Positions 40,559 through 49,587 of a stretch of DNA of 64,000 nt are shown piece after piece; the stretch's first letter is position 1; each line of letters begins with the position of its first letter. A model generated the notes under the pieces. It had not been told where the DNA came from, ran no database searches, and saw only the letters and a program-made list of their open reading frames with translations. The position numbers were made by a program, and so were the translations under genes. This stretch comes from Fragilariopsis cylindrus CCMP1102 (Eukaryota > Bacillariophyta > Bacillariophyceae > Bacillariales > Bacillariaceae), in contig FMBT01000383.1 in the NCBI GenBank assembly GCA_900095095.1, forward strand, positions 62,001 to 126,000. Reading direction: 5' to 3'.

Positions 40559-41485
40559 ATGAGTTCGGTACTGCTATTATTGTCGTTGTTTGCGGTAATG
40601 GATTATTTTCCTACAACGAAAGGCTTCTCTAATACAAGTATTCCAATTCGGCGATCATTATTATCACCAAGAAAGAATAACAATCACACACCATACAGAC
40701 ATTCGGTCAATATAAATATAAGAAAATCGCTCCTATTTTCCACTACTGCTAAGGATGTCGAAAAAGTAGTGACAACACCAGACGACGAATCAACATCATT
40801 TTCCATGGAACGTAAAGATGACGATCAATGGCATTGGGTAGAAGATTCTGATATAGAAAATTTAAGTATAAATTACCGAAATGATGACGATGACGATAGT
40901 AATGAAGAAGAAGATAGTAATAATAATTCGAAACAAGTATCAAAAATGCGTTTTAAAATCCACGGCAATCCACGTCCACTACAAAGGCATCGTACATCAC
41001 GTGGACATATGTATAATCCATCTCTCAAATATCAAAAATCCTTCCTTAATGCATATCAAAATTTGATTTATGACGACGAGCAGCATAATATTGATACGGA
41101 TATGAATAACGACTACGACTACGACGATGACACTCCATTATTTGATGCAACTAAGTACTTAGCCATAACGATAATTTTTCGAATGAAACGTCCAAAGAGC
41201 CATTTCATTAATAACAAACCGGGATTGGGTCGAATAAAAAAGAAAGCATTGTCTCAATTATTACCAATCCGGACGGATGTGGACAATTTAGCAAAGTTTG
41301 TATTAGATTCAATGAATGGGGTACTTTATGAAGATGATAAACAAATTATATCATTACACGCCACAAAACTCCTTGATAATGTTGGTTTGTGTGAGGGATC
41401 AACAGAAATTTACGTTCGAACCATCAACGGAGATGAGGACATGGAAAAAATAATCGAATCATCCATCTCGAACATTGATATATAA
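40559..41485 (+). CDS. RusA-family Holliday junction resolvase, plastid-type leader
   Basis: 308 residues from ATG at 40559; in-frame ATGs at 40550 and 40502 are alternatives. RusA enzymes are small dimeric resolvases of bacteria and phages that cut four-way junctions. The leader (MSSVLLLLSLFAVMDYFPTT, then KGFSNTS) is a signal peptide with Phe after the likely cleavage point, suggesting plastid import. Residues about 50-130 are acidic and disordered. The RusA domain then shows IHGNPRPLQRHRTSRGHMYN (the P..K.RPR....Y.P block), AITIIFRMKRPKSH, and the active-site block RTDVDNLAKFVLDSMNGVLY followed by EDDKQI; D240, D242 and D259 or D260 match the catalytic carboxylates of E. coli RusA. About twice the length of bacterial RusA because of the leader and acidic insert. 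Confidence 0.82.
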   Translation: MSSVLLLLSLFAVMDYFPTTKGFSNTSIPIRRSLLSPRKNNNHTPYRHSVNINIRKSLLFSTTAKDVEKVVTTPDDESTSFSMERKDDDQWHWVEDSDIENLSINYRNDDDDDSNEEEDSNNNSKQVSKMRFKIHGNPRPLQRHRTSRGHMYNPSLKYQKSFLNAYQNLIYDDEQHNIDTDMNNDYDYDDDTPLFDATKYLAITIIFRMKRPKSHFINNKPGLGRIKKKALSQLLPIRTDVDNLAKFVLDSMNGVLYEDDKQIISLHATKLLDNVGLCEGSTEIYVRTINGDEDMEKIIESSISNIDI

Positions 41486-41627
41486 TAAAATGACTATCAG
41501 CAGAATGAAACAAAGAAAAAAGGGGGGGATTTAACTACTTATTCGGCTCATAATAAAAAATAGTAGAATTATTATTATAGAAGAAACTTAGAAAAATCAA
41601 AATTGTGCTCCATTATGTTTCTGATGT

Positions 41628-43229
41628 TTACCTTTTTCGAAAAGTGCTTACAGATATTACTCCAGCTACGAAACCAGCAGCAAGACACAATAACGAAGAC
41701 GACAACATCGAATGCTGAAAGTTCGGAATATTCCATGATGGATGCTTTTTGGAAACAGGTACTTGTGCTGCGTGAGCTTTTGAATATACCATCTCTAATT
41801 TAGAATGTGCCTTGTCCACTTCAACTTGGCGTTTACAGCGAAATGTTAATATTTCATCATCTGTGAGGGCTCGACATATTATGATTCTATTTTGAGGAGT
41901 GATTTTTAAATCGATACATTTAAGTCGAACGTCATGCGTCCCTAACGCCATGATCTTACCACACTGAAGAAGGTCCATAACCTTGGCGATAGGGATGGAT
42001 AAATTCTTACTTGATGCCTTCCATGTCGAACCTGGTGAGCGATCTTTTTGACAACAGGGCATAACAGCAACGTGTACTTCATAATGACAAGCGATGTCAA
42101 GGATCTCTTCCGATAAGTGTTGACAAGCATGACACGCAACAACAAGGATCCGATGTCTAGTTGTCAATTTTAGTGCCTGTTCAAGTTCATCTGGTAATCC
42201 CGTTCGAAGACATTCTCGCCGGTATGTCAACTTCTTTTCTTTGCTTATAAATTCAGTACCCCACGCTTGCTGAATCTTTCCCCCTCCAACATTAGCAGGA
42301 TCAATTACAACAGCAAGATTGGCCGGAGTACAAATCAAAAATAAAGCAGCTAAAGCTCCGTGTCCTCCACACACATCGATCACAATATCAAAATGATCCT
42401 TTCTTCGTTTGTTTACATTAAAGGCTTTACGAACTGCATTACAGAAATTGTAGCATTCTTTAAATTCCTTTATGGAAAGAATATGACTATTATTTTCATG
42501 TAGAGTATGAAAAAGTCTTTGTTCCATTGAAAAATCGTTTTTCTTTGGTTGAACGTCCATATAATAATGCAGGATAGTATTGGTTTGCTGACAGTTTTCT
42601 TTAAAATGATAAGACCCATAAATCTTTAACGGTACCGGTGATGATAACAATGCCGTCAACCACAAAGAATCATCTGCGAACATGTTATCTAGGGGGATCT
42701 TATTAATATCATCGTACCATTGAGGTGTAATTTCATCACATCCGATCACATTATATGATCTACCCTTCAAATCAATATAGAAAACATGCATGATCATTTC
42801 CGCTGGATCATTCTCGAAGGTATATCGCTGTATACCAACCTTTGATCTGGTCATTTCGTCAGACTGAATTTTTATATTGGTTTCTTCAATTAATTCACGA
42901 CAAGCACATGCTTCTACAGTCTCTTCCGCATTGAGAAACTTTCCTCCAAATGAATTATACATCCCCTTACCGAAACCTCGATTCTTCATACCCAAAAGAA
43001 TTCGTTGATTCGTGGCAGTAGCTTTAACTTCATGACCACCGTTTGTTTTTTCTGGTGGTGAAGATTTTTGTGTGTCTGTTACTACAATCAAAGTGTATTC
43101 CTTAGATTGTCGCCCGCGTCGATATACAGTTTGATGGAAATCATCCAAACTATCGTATTTTTTTCCTAGCCGAGAATCGGATAGACGCTGGGGGAAGGTT
43201 AGTTGTGAAGTCTGGTTGTTGTTTTTCAT
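41628..43229 (-). CDS. MTH1-like Nudix hydrolase fused to a methyltransferase-like domain with C-terminal anchor
   Basis: 533 residues, single exon. Residues about 45-230 match MTH1/NUDT1, which hydrolyses oxidised purine nucleotides: RILLGMKNRGFGKGMYNSFG, a Nudix box with REL..EE (R111, E112, E115, E116), EMIMHVFYIDLKG, ITPQWYDDINKIPLDNMFAD, DDSLWL and a closing HYYMDVQP. The box is one residue longer in its loop than human MTH1 and has Asn118 where the last Gly is usual. Residues about 245-480 form a Rossmann methyltransferase-like domain: FDIVIDVCGGHGALAALFL, AVVIDPANVGGGK, ILVVACHACQHLSEEILD and VAVMPCCQKD, the CHAC...PCC pattern of Methyltransf_32-like proteins. A hydrophobic helix near the end (SSSLLCLAAGFVAGVISVS) followed by FRKR looks like a tail anchor. 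I know of no standard fusion of this kind. Confidence 0.82.
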   Translation of the reverse strand: MKNNNQTSQLTFPQRLSDSRLGKKYDSLDDFHQTVYRRGRQSKEYTLIVVTDTQKSSPPEKTNGGHEVKATATNQRILLGMKNRGFGKGMYNSFGGKFLNAEETVEACACRELIEETNIKIQSDEMTRSKVGIQRYTFENDPAEMIMHVFYIDLKGRSYNVIGCDEITPQWYDDINKIPLDNMFADDSLWLTALLSSPVPLKIYGSYHFKENCQQTNTILHYYMDVQPKKNDFSMEQRLFHTLHENNSHILSIKEFKECYNFCNAVRKAFNVNKRRKDHFDIVIDVCGGHGALAALFLICTPANLAVVIDPANVGGGKIQQAWGTEFISKEKKLTYRRECLRTGLPDELEQALKLTTRHRILVVACHACQHLSEEILDIACHYEVHVAVMPCCQKDRSPGSTWKASSKNLSIPIAKVMDLLQCGKIMALGTHDVRLKCIDLKITPQNRIIICRALTDDEILTFRCKRQVEVDKAHSKLEMVYSKAHAAQVPVSKKHPSWNIPNFQHSMLSSSLLCLAAGFVAGVISVSTFRKR

Positions 43230-43668
43230 TTTATTTCATGTCTAACTATTTGTCTTACGAAGAGCCGCTTCGACAGGAGACGTGAGTTTAGAGGTGCAGA
43301 TCACGATTTATTGATTTATTGATCATGAATGGCGTGAAATGTGAAATTGAAAATGGAATGAAATCTAAAAAAATATAGTTTATTGTTGTTTCCATGACGC
43401 ACGATGATTCGTTAATTCGACTCATTCGATTGAATCCCTCGAATCGAAGAATCGAATCGAATGAATCAATCATTTCCTTCATCGAATCGACATCAATGTC
43501 AATTCTGACAATGATCGAATTGAGAATATTATGTCGAATCGAATCAGAATTTTACATTCACATATGACACATAGCAGCAAGCTCAATGAGCAGAACACCA
43601 ATGTCATCATCTCCATCTCCATCAGAAGCACAAGCCCAACCATCAGCTAGTCGATAAACGATACGTCG
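43230..43668. promoter_or_regulatory. Divergent promoter region with TCGAAT cluster
   Basis: Between two divergent genes. Nine copies of TCGAAT or its complement ATTCGA lie in 130 bases (43415-43544), several overlapping as TCGAATCGAAT. Could be a binding-site cluster or a degenerate short tandem repeat. Confidence 0.4.
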
Positions 43669-45204
43669 ATGAAGATTCGTGCTTCTCCTCGCTATGGCGG
43701 AACGAGCTTTTATGTGGTCGCGATGTTTTGTATCTTCTCTATTACAGTTTATTCTTTTACCAGTATCAATCTTCGTCGGTCGAACAAATTGCAGAAACGC
43801 AAAGGATTAAGTGTTGGTAATTTTCATCGACACCAAGGGCGTAGAAGTAAAATGTCTTTGTCAGCGTCATCTACGACCAACGGTTCAAATGGCTCCAAAG
43901 ATACTTCCTACCTACAATGGTCTCATCAAAAAGATTTATGGAAGATGCAAACTGCTGTGACAACGTTCCGTCGAGGTGATCAAACAGTAGAGCTTCACTC
44001 TCAACTTCATATTGGAGATTGGCAATATTTTGAGCATTGGAATTCTGATGAGAAATTCAACAAGAAATTTGATTGTGTTCTGTACGAGCTACTTGTGGAT
44101 GAAGATCTCCTCAAATACGAACAAGGAAATTGGCGGCTGAAGGATAAAATTATGGCATCTCCTAGCGACAAAATTTTTGGACAAAATCTAGGTTTACAAT
44201 GTCAGGTTTCCGTCATCGATTACACGAAACCCACGTGGTGTCATGCTGATTTATCTAGTCAGGAATTTACAAATATGGCGCAAATGGACAATAGTAATAA
44301 TAATAATATTAATAATAAAAGCGGAAGCGGAGAATACAACGTCTTTAAGAATGACCAACCACTGTGGAAGCTTGCCTCACCAGAATCCTCTTCGACAGCC
44401 GCAGAAGCAGTTGCTGCACTCATGGTTGGTCCACCAACACTTAACTACTCCACGCAAATCCCGAGAAAACGTCGATTATTTACGAATCTATTCTTGCCAG
44501 GAGGTTCACTTGCCTTTGCTCTGCGAGGAATACTTTGGATGACAATTCCTGCTCCCGAACTTTCGATCATTCTTCTAGACTGGTCAAGTTTGTTGCAGGG
44601 TGGATCTAATCCAAGTGCATTGTCACAATTGGCATTACCTATTTTGACTAGTCTTGTTAAGTTTGACTTTCCTCAAATGCGAAAATTTCTATTTGGACAA
44701 GTATTAATTTCTTCTAAAAAAAGTGCAAGTGAACGAGAAAACTCATCTTCATCTTGGTCTTTGCTTGTCATAAAACGCAATGATCATGCCTTGGATATAT
44801 TACGAAGAAAATTAGAAGAAAAAGATACAAACTCCGTGGCATTGTTATATGGGAGTTCGCATTGTCCCGATCTCCACAATAAAATAGTTTCCATGGGCTT
44901 CAAACCAACGAAAATGATTTGGAGAACGGCTTGGTCGGCACAAGAAGGTACTGGAAACGATCATAAACCACAAGAACAACAGGGAGTACAAACTCCCATG
45001 GTTCCTGCATTGGGAGCATTTCTAATTTTTTATCTTCTAGTTGGAGGATTCGACTGGGTAGGAATGGTGGATAGTGTGTCTTCCCTTTTATTGGACGACG
45101 CAAACTATCTCGAAGCTATATTTGAGGTTATCTTTTATCTCTTTCGTCATGTGCTGTTATATCTGACTATGTCAAAATCCCTTGTTGACTGGACCGAATC
45201 ATAA
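43669..45204 (+). CDS. TraB/TIKI-like plastid-type membrane protein
   Basis: 511 residues, single exon. Leader VVAMFCIFSITVYSF followed by TSINLRRSNK fits a diatom plastid signal with Phe at the cleavage site. The body matches the TraB/PrgY/TIKI pattern: TVELHSQLHIGDWQYFEHWN (the H.G...Y motif), FDCVLYELLVDEDLL (the D.VLYE motif), DKIFGQNLGLQCQVSVIDYT, and later SVALLYGSSHCPDLHNKIVS with GFKPTKMIWRTAWSA (the GSSH.P.....G motif that carries the second conserved His). Hydrophobic segments near 280-305 and 445-505 suggest membrane association. TIKI members are metalloproteases but plant and plastid TraB-like proteins have unknown roles. A poly-Asn insert lies near residue 206. Confidence 0.6.
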   Translation: MKIRASPRYGGTSFYVVAMFCIFSITVYSFTSINLRRSNKLQKRKGLSVGNFHRHQGRRSKMSLSASSTTNGSNGSKDTSYLQWSHQKDLWKMQTAVTTFRRGDQTVELHSQLHIGDWQYFEHWNSDEKFNKKFDCVLYELLVDEDLLKYEQGNWRLKDKIMASPSDKIFGQNLGLQCQVSVIDYTKPTWCHADLSSQEFTNMAQMDNSNNNNINNKSGSGEYNVFKNDQPLWKLASPESSSTAAEAVAALMVGPPTLNYSTQIPRKRRLFTNLFLPGGSLAFALRGILWMTIPAPELSIILLDWSSLLQGGSNPSALSQLALPILTSLVKFDFPQMRKFLFGQVLISSKKSASERENSSSSWSLLVIKRNDHALDILRRKLEEKDTNSVALLYGSSHCPDLHNKIVSMGFKPTKMIWRTAWSAQEGTGNDHKPQEQQGVQTPMVPALGAFLIFYLLVGGFDWVGMVDSVSSLLLDDANYLEAIFEVIFYLFRHVLLYLTMSKSLVDWTES

Positions 45205-45329
45205 AAACGGAACAACTAATTATTTTAATATAGCTATTAACACTTTGAGTTCGTATAATACCATAACAATTAGATCTATTAGATATTGAAATGATTTCAG
45301 TATTAAATTTTAATATTACATATTTTCTA

Positions 45330-46756
45330 TCAGGGTATCGTGGAACCTTCCCATTGGTCATAATCCCGTATAACCTGTAATCGACAGCCGTCATGCAGAG
45401 ATAATTTTTCTTCGTCATTGCACTTGCAACAAGTCTCGCAAACTATTCTATGGATCATATCTAAAACTTGATCTTGCAGTTTATCCACAATGGGTAAAGG
45501 ACAAAATCCATCTAGACTTGATCTTGCAATTGTAATTAGAAAGGGTACTTGACCGTTATTTTCTTTTATGCGTTTTTTCAAAAATTGTTCAACCAAAAGA
45601 AGCGATTCGTTCATCCTTTCAGTTGTTGAACTCGATACATCATGTGGCATACTCCAATTAGGTATCGCTTCTATAATCATTGACAATAATTGTGCATCGT
45701 TATTAATTTCCTTTATGAGTCTCAAAACGTATTTTCTGTTAGCTCTAATGTCTCGAAAAATATAGAAATCTGTCCAAACAGTACATCATTGCTAGTACTA
45801 GTAGTAGCATCAGTTATTATCTGCATTTTCTTGCCACAGTTATTCTTTTCAAATTGATCTAAAAGAAGTTGTTTGAGTAACTCATAGAACCGAATAATAT
45901 CATTTTGATATTCCAAATCGATAGGCTGGCTGTTGTCGATAGAAGAAATATTGAACCTTGATCCCTTCATCAAATCCAGGAAGGCATGAGTTGCAGATGG
46001 ATTTATCTCTTCGAGGTCGTGGATGTATGGGTTAAGACAAACAAAGTAATCAAGACAAATATCCAATATCCATGGTCTTGTTTGTTCGGTACTATTATTA
46101 TCAGTATTACTTCTATTACAATTATTATTATTATTATAAAACTCCGATTGTTCGTGTTTTTGATTCTTTATGGGTAGCTCAGAAACATGAAATTCGATAT
46201 TTTGTTTCAGAGCAAGCTTATCAGATGACACAACTGACGCATCATCCATATAGTACGAATGTTTTAAGTCCACCTTAACTTGATCATTCTGTGAAAGATC
46301 TAAGAAACTCGTAATTTTTGTGACATCATCATCATCATCATCATCTTGATTTTTACATTCCACACCAACAGCAAATTGATATTTTCCTTCTAACATCTGC
46401 GTAGAAAATATCGGTTTTATCCATTCAATCCTATTTAAATTGGCAGCCAACGCCAATGGTAGTATCCATTCTGCGATACCTGATGACGTTGAGTCTAGTA
46501 ATTCGTATAGACTCATCGCATTCTCTTCATCTTCTTCATCATCATCATCATCATTCTCCACATCGTTACCAAGTGAAGCATAGTTTCTTGGCATAAAGCA
46601 TGCAATTGCAGGCGCGTTTTTAGTACAAGCCATGTCGGGATGTGCATCGAAATGAATCATCGACCATTTTGTATTGAATAGTTTCTTCTTTCGCAACATT
46701 TTATGAACATGTTCAAGAACATGTTGATGACTTTCTACGATAATTATGTACACCAT
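45330..46756 (-). CDS. UPF0489 family protein (human C5orf22 homologue)
   Basis: Reconstructed from two overlapping frames as exons 46756-45838 and 45769-45330 with a 68-base intron (donor GTGGCA, acceptor GGACAG); total 1359 bases, 452 residues, close to the human homologue. Family motifs: VYIIIVESHQHVLEHVHKML, MIHFDAHPDMA (the invariant HFDAHPD), GIAEWILPLALAANLNRIEW with IKPIF, and WILDICLDYFVCLNPYI; the second exon has PFLITIARSSLDGFCPLPIV followed by DKLQDQVL, a conserved C-terminal block, so both frames belong to one gene. The HFDAHPD and LD.CLDYF motifs resemble arginase/deacetylase-type metal sites, yet function is not established. Acidic poly-Asp inserts (about 68-78 and 145-151) are encoded by trinucleotide repeats. 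The donor is weak, so the splice is a proposal; a frameshift is the alternative. Confidence 0.75.
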
Positions 46757-47190
46757 CTCGCTTGAGGCTAGAGCTATGCTTTAGATCCTAATAAAAGCAA
46801 CCAATGTTAGCGCTTGATATATTTTGCTTTGAATTATATACATGTTGATTTGTTCAACAAGTAAGTACCGTTATTGAGCCGCCATGGTCAATCTCTTTGT
46901 TCCGAGGGAGTGTGAGTAAAATAAGTTAAGAATAATGTTCATTCTTTTGTACTTTTTCGTACAAGCTCAAAGCGGGGAGTGTCCAGAAAAGGGGGCGCTT
47001 TTCTAAGCTCCACGACTAAAATCAAATACTGTACATTTCAAATCTATCACTCGAACAGAACACAAGACTGAACATACTCATACTATCGCCAAATAGAAGT
47101 GATCTTAAATCAAATCATAAATTCAAAATCGGCATTACTTTTTCACTCTAGCTTAGTCGACTACAGTACTACAAACTATACAACAATATC
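46757..47190. other. Divergent promoter region
   Basis: Between the UPF0489 gene (minus) and the stefin gene (plus). CTACAGTA at 47161-47168 lies about 23 bases before the stefin start; TACTGTAC occurs near 47029. A short hairpin TTGTAC-TTTTTC-GTACAA lies at 46947-46964. Confidence 0.5.
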
Positions 47191-47484
47191 ATGGTGATAC
47201 CAGGAGGTCATTCCGAATCTAAAAAGGAGATTAGTACACATATTGAAAACATAGCAGATCAAATACGGACTGAACTCGAGGGAAAGGTCGGAGTAAAGTT
47301 TAATATTTATGAAGTTCTGGAATATAAACAACAAGTTGTTGCGGGGATGGTATACCATATGAAGATTCGTATCGATGATGATTTGGCTGCATATAGTTGT
47401 ATACATGTGAGAGTATTTAGTCCTCTTCCATACACAAATCAAGGTCCTGAAATTCAAAAGTACGAGATGCTCTTTAACTACTGA
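47191..47484 (+). CDS. Stefin-type cystatin (cysteine protease inhibitor)
   Basis: 97 residues, no signal peptide, so cytosolic by analogy with stefins A and B. Stefins block papain-like proteases by wedging three segments into the active site. All three are visible: a Gly pair near the N-terminus (MVIPGG), the first hairpin QQVVAGMVY (the QxVxG motif), and SPLPYTN (the family's LP second loop). The helix ENIADQIRTELEGKVGVKFN and the end GPEIQKYEMLF complete the fold. Length matches the 98-residue animal stefins. One exon. Partner proteases are unknown. Confidence 0.88.
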   Translation: MVIPGGHSESKKEISTHIENIADQIRTELEGKVGVKFNIYEVLEYKQQVVAGMVYHMKIRIDDDLAAYSCIHVRVFSPLPYTNQGPEIQKYEMLFNY

Positions 47485-47853
47485 AGTAACTTATAAATCT
47501 CTGAACACACACAAGAGCTTACTTCGAAGCTACGGATTCTTAAATTTCATTAACCACAAGTGCACTGTTAGAAATAATAATATATAACACATACATCTAT
47601 ATATATATGTTGTATTTTGTATATTGTACATATGGTATTCAATATATACCTGACTTACTTTATTAAATTTATTATCCTATTTATACATCGTTATTTAGTT
47701 TGATTTATTGGAAGTTCTTCAGTCAAAGATAGCTGTAGTGAATTTATGTTGTATCAGAACACTACATAGTAATTCAAAAGTTGGTTTTGGATTACTTTGT
47801 AGTGTTCTGATACTAGTACGCTCCGGCCGTACATGTACTACTCATATCATTTT
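47485..47853. other. Region between convergent stefin and P450 genes, with a long hairpin
   Basis: AT-rich 3' flanks. The notable element is the 63-base hairpin at 47751-47813, 41 bases beyond the P450 stop codon. Confidence 0.6.
47751..47813. repeat. 63-nt near-perfect hairpin
   Basis: Outer arms GTATCAGAACACTACA (47751-47766) and TGTAGTGTTCTGATAC (47798-47813) are exact 16-base complements. Then one T/T mismatch, AGTAAT with ATTACT, one T/G pair, CAAAA with TTTTG, and a five-base loop. In all 27 Watson-Crick pairs and one wobble. It could act in transcript end formation, be a small-RNA precursor or be a solo foldback element. Confidence 0.85.
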
Positions 47854-49587
47854 TTATTTGTTCTTTTTGATACATTGTGCCTTTAAGCGAGTTTTAAGAC
47901 ATTTCATCGTTCCGCTGCTGTACTCAGTCGAACCTTTGCTGGTTACTTCAAACTCGTACTTAGCACAAAGACGTGATAAAACCCACGTTATCTCAGCAAG
48001 AGCCAATGATTGTCCAACACAATTTCTTCGACCAGTTGAAAATAGTAAGAACGACTTTTCTGGATGATCCCTCCAACGCGATGGACGAAAGGTTTCGGGA
48101 TCCTCTACGTCAAATCGAGTTAACACGAGTGAGGGGACAAAAATCTGTGATCCCTTAGGGATGACGATGGACTTTTTACCCATATAGAAATCACGTCCGA
48201 CAGTACGAATGCCAATACCAGATACTGGTGGACGGAGTCTCATTCCTTCGCGGAGTACGTCCTTGAGCATTTCCTGAGCACGCATATCCTTATTTCCGTT
48301 GAGTGCACTTCTCAAATCATAGGCGACCTTTGGATTGTTTGCTAATTCAAACAGTGTCCAAGCTAAACTGTACGCTGTATTTTCGACACCAGCAAATAAG
48401 AACATTACAATGTCGGCAATTCTTTGTGAATCATCGTCGTACTTTTTGCTATCTGCAATGCAGCTTATGATGGTTTCTTCTGTCGAGACGGCCGTACTGT
48501 TTGCCAATCTTTTCTTTTTGCGATATCCTTGCAAGATATTTTTGGCAAAGTCTTGTAATCTCGTCCTTGCCAATCTCGCTCGACGTACTGATGAAAGTAA
48601 GATCCCGAACCTTGCTCTGAAAGGACGATTCAACTCATTAAAAGCAAACTCTTTCGATGCAATACTCAATTCGGCACCAATCGCTTTCAATTCCTTTGGT
48701 TTCATTTCATAATCAAATGCTGATCTGCATAAAATCGATAGTGTGAGGAGTACCATTTCCGTACCAATATCAAAATCTACATCCTTATCCATAAATCGTT
48801 TCAATTTATTATTAATCCAATCTTCTGTTTCCTCCCTGCATATGTGATGCATCCTATCAAGATGTTTCTTCATAAATGCAGGAGAGACTGCCTTACGTGA
48901 TTTTTTCCACTGTGGTCCTTCGGATGTTAGTATGTTAGGAACTCCTGCAGCAATAGATGCAATAGATGCAAAATGTGGTTCCGACTTGATTGTTCCAGGA
49001 TCTTGTAGGATTTCCTTAACGGTATCAATATCTCCAACAGCAACAACCATGGGTGCATTGGCAAAGGGTAACCTCAAACGAAAGACGGACGAATTGATAT
49101 CCTCCGAACATTGTTTGAAGAACCATGGTAACTGTGAGCTAGTCATACTTGTTCTGATGGTTTTCATCATACCGGCACGGGCATAGGGTGGATATGCATT
49201 GTTCCCGTAGAGCATCTTGTGTCGGCGGCGTCTATTGATTTTTGATACATACGAAATTACGCAGTAGGATATGAGCAAAAATGAGATCATGAACTTCACG
49301 ATAATTCTTGGTGGAATATTTCCCATACCGAGCTCAGCCGACCATTTAGCAACGTGTACTTCTTCAAAGGCATCGTAATTTTCCTTCCACTCATTTGGTA
49401 GACGTTCTTCAATCTCCGCACATGTCTGATTAAGTAAAGAATTTGCGCCATTCTTAACAAGCTCAAACTCATCACTAAAGTCAGGTAAAGTAGGTAAGCT
49501 AATACTAATCTGATACCACGCATTTTGAGGTTCGGCTTGTTTGTTTGGGGATCTCGCTAGCTCGTAAAGCCAAGAATGGGTCGCCAT
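47854..49587 (-). CDS. Cytochrome P450 monooxygenase
   Basis: 577 residues, single exon. A hydrophobic anchor (SFLLISYCVISYVSKI, about 103-118) preceded by a soluble stretch of about 95 residues is unusual, since most microsomal P450s start at the anchor. Catalytic landmarks: the C-helix region QWKKSRKAVSPAF, I-helix FLFAGVENTAYS (AGxxT as AGVENT), K-helix EGMR, the PETFRPSRW region and the haem-binding loop FSTGRRNCVGQ with the axial Cys. These are complete, so the enzyme is likely active. The substrate cannot be predicted; family members in algae act on sterols, carotenoids or fatty acids. The extra N-terminus could be targeting or a misplaced start, with later Met codons available (for example at the MLYGNN segment). 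Confidence 0.9.
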   Translation of the reverse strand: MATHSWLYELARSPNKQAEPQNAWYQISISLPTLPDFSDEFELVKNGANSLLNQTCAEIEERLPNEWKENYDAFEEVHVAKWSAELGMGNIPPRIIVKFMISFLLISYCVISYVSKINRRRRHKMLYGNNAYPPYARAGMMKTIRTSMTSSQLPWFFKQCSEDINSSVFRLRLPFANAPMVVAVGDIDTVKEILQDPGTIKSEPHFASIASIAAGVPNILTSEGPQWKKSRKAVSPAFMKKHLDRMHHICREETEDWINNKLKRFMDKDVDFDIGTEMVLLTLSILCRSAFDYEMKPKELKAIGAELSIASKEFAFNELNRPFRARFGILLSSVRRARLARTRLQDFAKNILQGYRKKKRLANSTAVSTEETIISCIADSKKYDDDSQRIADIVMFLFAGVENTAYSLAWTLFELANNPKVAYDLRSALNGNKDMRAQEMLKDVLREGMRLRPPVSGIGIRTVGRDFYMGKKSIVIPKGSQIFVPSLVLTRFDVEDPETFRPSRWRDHPEKSFLLFSTGRRNCVGQSLALAEITWVLSRLCAKYEFEVTSKGSTEYSSGTMKCLKTRLKAQCIKKNK

